From assembly GCA_958438515.1 (NCBI GenBank), contig CAUBRZ010000022.1, positions 1 through 19,385 of the forward strand: a stretch of DNA of 19,385 bases, read 5' to 3'. The notes beneath the pieces are model-generated. The model was given only the letters and a program-made list of their open reading frames with translations, was not told the DNA's origin and searched no databases. This document shows, piece by piece, positions 15,892 to 19,385 of this stretch (within the stretch, counting starts at the first letter, position 1; each line of letters begins with the position of its first letter). A program made the position numbers and the translations under genes. The DNA is from an uncultured Clostridium sp. GTDB taxonomy: Bacteria > Bacillota > Clostridia > TANB77 > CAG-508.

Positions 15892-15893
15892 AC

Positions 15894-15923
15894 ATTATAA
15901 CATAAAATTTGTAATAAAATCAA
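15894..15923 (-). promoter_or_regulatory. Promoter for the small membrane protein gene
   Basis: On the minus strand there is TTGATT (15923-15918), an 18-nt spacer and TATAAT (15899-15894), with TG forming an extended -10. The predicted start is near 15887, leaving a leader of about 110 nt. A second TTGACA-like box occurs within that leader but lacks a good -10. Confidence 0.6.
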
Positions 15924-15952
15924 TATAATTGTAATATTTAGGAGATTTTGTT

Positions 15953-16195
15953 GTGAGAAAGTATGAAGGAAAATCAAATGTTTCGGGAGAGTTTATTGAA
16001 AGAATTCTTCGAGAAAAAAATATGACTAAAGAAGATTTATGTAGAAAACTACAATTAAATGGAATTAATATTGATAGATGGCATTTATATAAAATTATAA
16101 ATGGCAAGGTAATTTTAAAAGATTTTGAATTAATCATTATACTTAACATTTTAGATGTAGACTTTAATAACTTAAAAGATCTTATAAAAAAATAA
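15953..16195 (+). CDS. Small Cro/CI-type helix-turn-helix protein
   Basis: The 80-aa protein starts at GTG, with GGAG 8 nt upstream (15941-15944). After a short N-terminus, SGEFIERILREKNMTKEDLC and RKLQLNGINIDRWHLYKIINGK (residues 11-52) match the helices of an XRE/Cro-CI HTH. The recognition helix would be in IDRWHLYKIIN, and LKDFELIIILNILDV forms the closing helices. The protein is only the DNA-binding domain, as in small phage-type or toxin-antitoxin-type regulators. It is transcribed divergently from the small membrane protein gene. A palindrome in the shared gap (15879-15891) is a candidate operator, which would make it an autoregulator (inference). The last codon lies inside the terminator stem. 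Confidence 0.85.
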   Translation: MRKYEGKSNVSGEFIERILREKNMTKEDLCRKLQLNGINIDRWHLYKIINGKVILKDFELIIILNILDVDFNNLKDLIKK

Positions 16196-16236
16196 AATAA
16201 GAGAGAAACTAAAATTATACATTTCTCTCTTATTTT
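16194..16236. terminator. Strong bidirectional terminator
   Basis: A perfect 15-bp stem (16194-16208 with 16222-16236, AAAATAAGAGAGAAA and its complement) encloses a 13-nt loop. T-rich tracts follow on both strands. It ends the plus-strand HTH gene and the minus-strand group that finishes at 16236, touching the stop codons of both. Confidence 0.9.
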
Positions 16237-16337
16237 TATTTTTCAAAACTAACTATAACTTGTAATTTGTCTTTTTTATTTTCTTTAATATTTTCTTTAC
16301 AATACTCTTTTATTTTATTTATTTTATTTTCACTCAA
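16236..16337 (-). CDS. Small 33-aa charged ORF with TTG start
   Basis: The frame opens at TTG (16337) six nt after a strong AAAGGGAG site and runs 33 codons to TAA at 16236, exactly at the terminator. The product (MSENKINKIKEYC... VIVSFEK) is about one third Lys, helical in its first two thirds and ending in a strand-like LQVIVSF. The lack of hydrophobic segments argues against a membrane peptide. It lies 88 nt after the helical unknown gene and shares its terminator. The Shine-Dalgarno fit and the terminator position support a real gene; the sequence is too short to assign a family. Confidence 0.5.
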   Translation of the reverse strand: MSENKINKIKEYCKENIKENKKDKLQVIVSFEK

Positions 16338-16425
16338 ATTTGTACTCCCTTTAATATAATGTAATTTTATATTTTGTTTGTAATTATAATATGTTACATA
16401 TATTTTTGATTTATATGATTTTAAT

Positions 16426-16935
16426 TTATTTTAAGCCTATAATATAGTTGTTTATTTTTTCAGATTGTTCCTGAATATCTGCAATGTATTTATCAAATAT
16501 ATCTGTTCTTATATTACATTTAGACTTTTTTTCTAAAATTTTTCTTAATAGTTCAAATGAGTCTATGATATGATGCCTAAATTCATAACTATCTTCTATT
16601 CTATTAAACTCTAATGATTCTATAATCGCAAAAGATTTATCAAATGCATCTAATATTTCGTTCAAGAGTTCTTGGCTTATTTGAGAGTTGTTACTTTTGT
16701 AGTAAATGCTTAAATACATTCTATATTTTGAATATACTTCATCAAAGTTTAGACTAATATTTTCTTTGTCTAAAATAACTTTGGCAATATGAATGTAAAA
16801 TGCTTTTATAAAAACATAAGTTAATGTTTTATCAATGTTTTGGTTTTCATTAAATTCCTCTAATATGTTATAAATACTATCTTCACTTAAGTCAAATAGC
16901 TCACTTGCAAAATCATTTGTTAAAATATTCTTCAT
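16426..16935 (-). CDS. Hypothetical helical protein, partner of the FUSC gene
   Basis: I do not recognise this 169-aa protein. It appears wholly helical, with no membrane segment and with acidic and aromatic residues regularly spaced (ILEEFNE, KYRMYLSIYYK, YEFRHHIIDSFELLRKIL). The frame is open further upstream to 16968, overlapping the FUSC gene. The ATG at 16935 has GGGAG 8 nt before it, so I use that start. It follows the FUSC gene by 19 nt and is certainly co-transcribed with it. A cytosolic partner or regulator of the membrane protein is the natural guess, without direct evidence. Confidence 0.75.
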   Translation of the reverse strand: MKNILTNDFASELFDLSEDSIYNILEEFNENQNIDKTLTYVFIKAFYIHIAKVILDKENISLNFDEVYSKYRMYLSIYYKSNNSQISQELLNEILDAFDKSFAIIESLEFNRIEDSYEFRHHIIDSFELLRKILEKKSKCNIRTDIFDKYIADIQEQSEKINNYIIGLK

Positions 16936-16954
16936 TTCTATCTCTCCCTTATAA

Positions 16955-17977
16955 CTAACCATTCTCATAACTTAAATTATGAGTACCTAATTTTCCCATT
17001 CTCCTGAACTTTCTTTTTAGCAAAGTAAAATATTTTCTAAAATTAATTTTATTTATAATATATCCTAATACACATCCAAATATAATTAATAAAATTCTCA
17101 ATTCTATTGCAGTACTTGTATCAAATAAAGCCGAAGCAGAACTAATTGCATTTACAGTAATAAATATTACTTGATACTTATAATCATTTATAAACGTATA
17201 AATATAATTTAAAATTATTGTAACAATCACATCATATTTTTCTGGTACCAATGCTTGGAATAATATAGCAAAAACAATTGAACCAATTATTGTTGAAATT
17301 ATTCTACTTATAAATCTTTTTTGAGTATTAGAAAAATCAATTTGTGTTAAAGACATAACAGACATTGAAATCCACATAGTCTTTTTAACACCAAACAATG
17401 TACCAATCAACATCGCAATACTTACACCAATAGCCATCTTTAAAGCTATAATAAACCTATTTGATGTTATACTCATACTCTTAAATGCTTGCTTAATTGT
17501 ATCATGCTCCTTATTTGAATTTTTATTTTTAAAATAATATACTAATGACACTATTACTCCACCTATAAGCAAACTTAACATTCTAGTTACAAAATCATGA
17601 CCCTCTGCGGGATTTGACTGATTAAAAATGTAACATAAAAGAAATGGCATATACGCCTTATATTCTGGTTTTGCTGATGGAATGTACATAATTAAGAATA
17701 TTGTAATAAAGTTTACAATCAAACCTATTACTGGATTTATTTGAGCCAACTTATTTGAAAATCCTATTTGTAAAAACATCAAAACAATAACAAATGGTGC
17801 TTGTTTTATATTAATTCCTATATCCATATACCAATACATCATAGTTCCAATTAATACACATACCCATGTCAAAGAATTATTTGTACCAAATATTTGTGAA
17901 AATACGCCTACAAATAATGTAATAAAAACCAACTTTAATAAATTAGAAAATATACTTTTACGTGTTATTTTTTGCAT
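16955..17977 (-). CDS. FUSC-family (aromatic acid exporter-like) membrane protein
   Basis: The 340-aa protein has two blocks of membrane helices (about 15-150 and 180-305) separated by a hydrophilic linker (NKNSNKEHDTIKQ), then a basic C-terminal tail. This duplicated arrangement, with WISMSVMSL and a repeated family-like pattern in the second block, fits the FUSC/ArAE group of efflux-type proteins, although the usual large cytoplasmic domain is absent. A TTG at 17998 would extend the frame by seven residues, but the ATG at 17977 lies 6 nt after AGAAAGAAGG and is preferred. It is driven by the TTGACA promoter at 18055-18083 and sits behind an array of TTAGC half-sites. It is probably an exporter of small organic molecules. 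Confidence 0.75.
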   Translation of the reverse strand: MQKITRKSIFSNLLKLVFITLFVGVFSQIFGTNNSLTWVCVLIGTMMYWYMDIGINIKQAPFVIVLMFLQIGFSNKLAQINPVIGLIVNFITIFLIMYIPSAKPEYKAYMPFLLCYIFNQSNPAEGHDFVTRMLSLLIGGVIVSLVYYFKNKNSNKEHDTIKQAFKSMSITSNRFIIALKMAIGVSIAMLIGTLFGVKKTMWISMSVMSLTQIDFSNTQKRFISRIISTIIGSIVFAILFQALVPEKYDVIVTIILNYIYTFINDYKYQVIFITVNAISSASALFDTSTAIELRILLIIFGCVLGYIINKINFRKYFTLLKRKFRRMGKLGTHNLSYENG

Positions 17978-18006
17978 AAAATACCTTCTTTCTCGCAAAA
18001 ATTATG

Positions 18007-18096
18007 GCTAATATTTACAAAAAAAATTAGCGCTCTGTAAAAACGACTGCTAATATTTTATACCTATTTTTAGCAGTTGTCAATTCAAAGTGCTAA
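18007..18096. promoter_or_regulatory. Array of five alternating TTAGC/GCTAA operator half-sites
   Basis: Plus-strand half-sites are GCTAA 18007-18011, TTAGC 18027-18031, GCTAA 18049-18053, TTAGC 18070-18074 and GCTAA 18092-18096. The orientation alternates and the start-to-start spacing is 20, 22, 21 and 22 bases, close to two helical turns. Flanks extend the likeness, for example GCTAATATTT at sites one and three. The array covers the FUSC promoter from upstream of its -35 to about +40. Confidence 0.65.
18055..18083 (-). promoter_or_regulatory. Promoter of the FUSC gene
   Basis: On the minus strand there is a perfect TTGACA (18083-18078), a 17-nt spacer and TAAAAT (18060-18055). The predicted start is near 18048, with a leader of about 70 nt. 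Half-sites of the TTAGC array lie in the spacer, at the start site and on either side, as expected for repression. Confidence 0.75.
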
Positions 18097-18161
18097 ATAT
18101 TCACATAAATTTCACATTTAACTTTTCTATTTTCCCATTCACCATTAACATATCTTTCCAT
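18093..18161 (-). CDS. Possible 22-aa ORF after the MBL gene
   Basis: An ATG one base after the MBL stop codon opens 22 codons (MERYVNGEWENRKVKC...) ending at TAG inside half-site one of the operator array. There is no Shine-Dalgarno site, so it could only be made by termination-reinitiation. It may be the remnant of a longer gene or chance. Confidence 0.15.
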   Translation of the reverse strand: MERYVNGEWENRKVKCEIYVNI

Positions 18162-18162
18162 A

Positions 18163-18807
18163 TTATTGATTAATCAAATTTATCCCTTTGATTGTTGGAT
18201 ACAGTAACTTTATAAAATCTGTTGCATCTTGTTTTGAGCCAACAACACTCCCATAATGAACTGGTATAGCAAATTTAGGTTTTATAATATTTATTAATTG
18301 TGCTGCCTCTTTAAAATCCATTGTATATGTCCCACCAACTGGAACAAATGCAACATCACATTTTACTTTTTTATTTTCTTCAGTAATATCAGTATCTCCT
18401 GCTATATAATACCTAACACCATTTATTTCTATAATATAGCCTAGCCAATTATTTTCTTTTGGGTGAAAAGGCTTATTTGTATTATATGCTGGAACTGCCT
18501 CAACTTTTATTCCATCAATAATTTCTGTATCTCCTGAATCAAGCGTAAAAATGTTTTCTTGATTTATTCCTTTTTCAAGTAATTTAGGTAATAAATCATC
18601 AGGAATAACAAAAATAGAATTAAATTTTCTTACTTTATCTATATCATCTTCAGAATAATGGTCATAATGGTCATGTGTTATAAAAATTATATCTGCATCA
18701 TTATAATTTTTATCTATATGATATGGATCTATATAAATAATTTTTTCTTTATTTATTTTTATACAACTATGGTATAAAACCTCTATATTATCAAGAATAT
18801 TTATCAT
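18163..18807 (-). CDS. MBL-fold metal-dependent hydrolase (UlaG/UPF0173-like)
   Basis: The 214-aa protein is a metallo-beta-lactamase-fold hydrolase with THDHYDH (44-50, the HxHxDH metal motif), GDTD (137-140) and IPVHYG (181-186, third His). It is compact with no extra domain, as in UlaG/UPF0173-type proteins that act on phosphodiesters or lactones. The ATG at 18822 would add five residues, but the promoter at 18831-18859 predicts a transcript starting near 18824. GGAGG lies 8 nt before the ATG at 18807, so I use that one. It is transcribed from its own promoter in the same direction as the FUSC gene. The substrate is unknown. Confidence 0.88.
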   Translation of the reverse strand: MINILDNIEVLYHSCIKINKEKIIYIDPYHIDKNYNDADIIFITHDHYDHYSEDDIDKVRKFNSIFVIPDDLLPKLLEKGINQENIFTLDSGDTEIIDGIKVEAVPAYNTNKPFHPKENNWLGYIIEINGVRYYIAGDTDITEENKKVKCDVAFVPVGGTYTMDFKEAAQLINIIKPKFAIPVHYGSVVGSKQDATDFIKLLYPTIKGINLINQ

Positions 18808-18830
18808 TTCTACTACCTCCATTTTTAGAT

Positions 18831-18859
18831 ATTATAATATAAATAAATATACAAAACAA
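18831..18859 (-). promoter_or_regulatory. Promoter of the MBL gene
   Basis: On the minus strand there is TTGTTT (18859-18854), exactly 17 nt, then a perfect TATAAT (18836-18831). The short leader carries GGAGG and supports the MBL start at 18807. The promoter begins right at the stop of the frameshifted remnant upstream. Confidence 0.75.
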
Positions 18860-18860
18860 A

Positions 18861-19229
18861 TTATTCTTCTTTTATAGCTATTATCAATTCATTTGGTTGT
18901 ACCATCATATTTGCATTTTTATATGTAAATCTTGCATGAGAAAAATAAACTTTATAATTTTTTATTTTCTAATTTAGTACGTGTCAAAGATAAAAATTTA
19001 TCAGTATCTTGTTCAGATAAATTATTTTTTACTCTTATTGAGTTTGATAATTCTATTCTTTTAAAATTTGCTTCTTTTAATTTTCCCAGTTGTTTCTCTG
19101 TCTTTTCTAAATTTTCTGATATTGGATAAACTGGTGTAAGAACGCAATTACCTTCTAAAGCCAATTTTCTGCTACTATCATCATTTCTTTTTGAAATTTT
19201 AAACTTCCACATATTGTTATTACTTTCAT
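18861..19229 (-). pseudogene. Frameshifted remnant, nucleoside 2-deoxyribosyltransferase-like N-terminus
   Basis: Three frames read as one protein. From ATG 19229, MKVITICGSLKFQKEMM continues to about 19165-19168, where a run of A on the minus strand is one base short. The next frame then supplies LALEGNCVLTPVYP and LKEANFKRIELSNSI down to about 18959. A second shift in an A run leads to NYKVYFSHARF, VQPNELIIAIKEE and stop at 18861. The N-terminal part fits the nucleoside 2-deoxyribosyltransferase-like group of small proteins from memory. The expected VVN-YIG-ST continuation is missing and replaced by an unrelated-looking tail, suggesting an internal deletion joining two genes. Sequencing error in the A runs would explain the shifts but not the missing block. 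Confidence 0.6.
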
Positions 19230-19280
19230 TTTTTATATCTTCCCTACAACTTACTATTTTTTGCTTTGTTTACACCATAT

Positions 19281-19289
19281 ATTATATCA
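19281..19289 (-). promoter_or_regulatory. Extended -10 box upstream of the remnant
   Basis: The minus strand reads TGATATAAT, a perfect TGnTATAAT, at 19289-19281. It lies about 50 nt before the ATG at 19229, with AGGGA in between. No clear -35 is visible. It suggests the remnant is still transcribed. Confidence 0.45.
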
Positions 19290-19373
19290 TGAAAAAAGCA
19301 AATCATTTTAACGGCTTTCTCAACAAATTATAATTTTCTATTTATCTAATTTTATTATATCGTTTACATCATT

Positions 19374-19377
19374 GGAG
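19374..19377 (+). promoter_or_regulatory. Possible ribosome site of a plus-strand gene beginning outside
   Basis: GGAG lies eight bases before the window end on the plus strand, and TATAAT occurs at 19329-19334. A start codon at the next base outside would be ideally placed. The remaining bases from 19230 to the end hold no gene that I can see. Confidence 0.3.
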
Positions 19378-19385
19378 CAAATAAT

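Noticed and set aside
15895..16149. An 84-codon minus-strand frame opposite the HTH gene.
   Set aside because: The plus-strand frame has GGAG, a GTG start, an HTH pattern and a terminator; the opposite frame has none of these.
16378..16397. A TGTAA-N10-TTACA symmetry around a TATAAT-like string before the 33-codon ORF.
   Set aside because: Five-base arms of A/T-rich sequence arise easily by chance here, and there is no matching -35.
1..19385. Searched by eye for CRISPR repeats, tRNA or rRNA genes, insertion sequences and attachment-site repeats.
   Set aside because: No regularly spaced repeats, cloverleaf-like sequences, transposase frames or long direct repeats were seen. This is by-eye only and would miss subtle cases.

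Overview
The window comes from a very AT-rich genome (roughly a quarter G+C by eye). It has strong Shine-Dalgarno sites (GGAGG, AGAGGTG), extended -10 promoters (TGnTATAAT), and GTG and TTG starts. TGA is read as stop: the ATGA overlap at 11867-11870 only makes sense that way. This fits a low-GC Bacillota, probably a Clostridia-like anaerobe. I cannot name the species.

Layout. (1) Positions 1-790: a plus-strand gene for a membrane-anchored, coiled-coil protein whose receiver domain has lost its phospho-acceptor Asp. It ends at a hairpin shared with the convergent operon. (2) Positions 801-14994: a tightly packed minus-strand run of 15 genes, with junctions overlapping or within about 30 nt apart from one 79-nt gap. 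In order of transcription: CYTH-like, Nudix, APH-type kinase 1, [terminator-like hairpin], PHP phosphoesterase, HprK-like kinase 1, TIM-barrel isomerase/epimerase, SAHH-like protein, PHP-dehydrogenase fusion, HprK-like kinase 2, APH-type kinase 2, Gfo/Idh/MocA oxidoreductase, small P-loop kinase, UDP-glucuronate 4-epimerase-like, UDP-glucose 6-dehydrogenase and histidine phosphatase. (3) Positions 15067-16236: two small minus-strand genes, one of them a membrane protein, divergent from a small plus-strand Cro/CI-type HTH gene. An operator-like palindrome lies between them, and a 15-bp bidirectional terminator closes the HTH gene. (4) Positions 16236-19229: a minus-strand group with a newly read 33-codon ORF, a helical unknown, a FUSC-type membrane protein behind a striking operator array, an MBL-fold hydrolase and a frameshifted remnant. 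A ribosome-binding-like site at the far right suggests another plus-strand gene starting just outside.

How the genes may work together. The long operon is the main object of interest. Ugd plus the 4-epimerase would give UDP-GlcA and UDP-GalA. Around them are four or five kinase-like proteins, two PHP-domain phosphoesterases, a histidine phosphatase, a Nudix hydrolase, a CYTH-like protein and four NAD(P)-type redox or epimerase folds. No glycosyltransferase, flippase, polymerase or transporter is present. The kinase, PHP and HprK genes occur as two triads on either side of the isomerase and the SAHH-like gene. I infer a dedicated pathway that builds or salvages a phosphorylated, probably uronate-derived or cyclitol-like small molecule. 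The product cannot be read from the sequence, and I know of no described system with this gene set.
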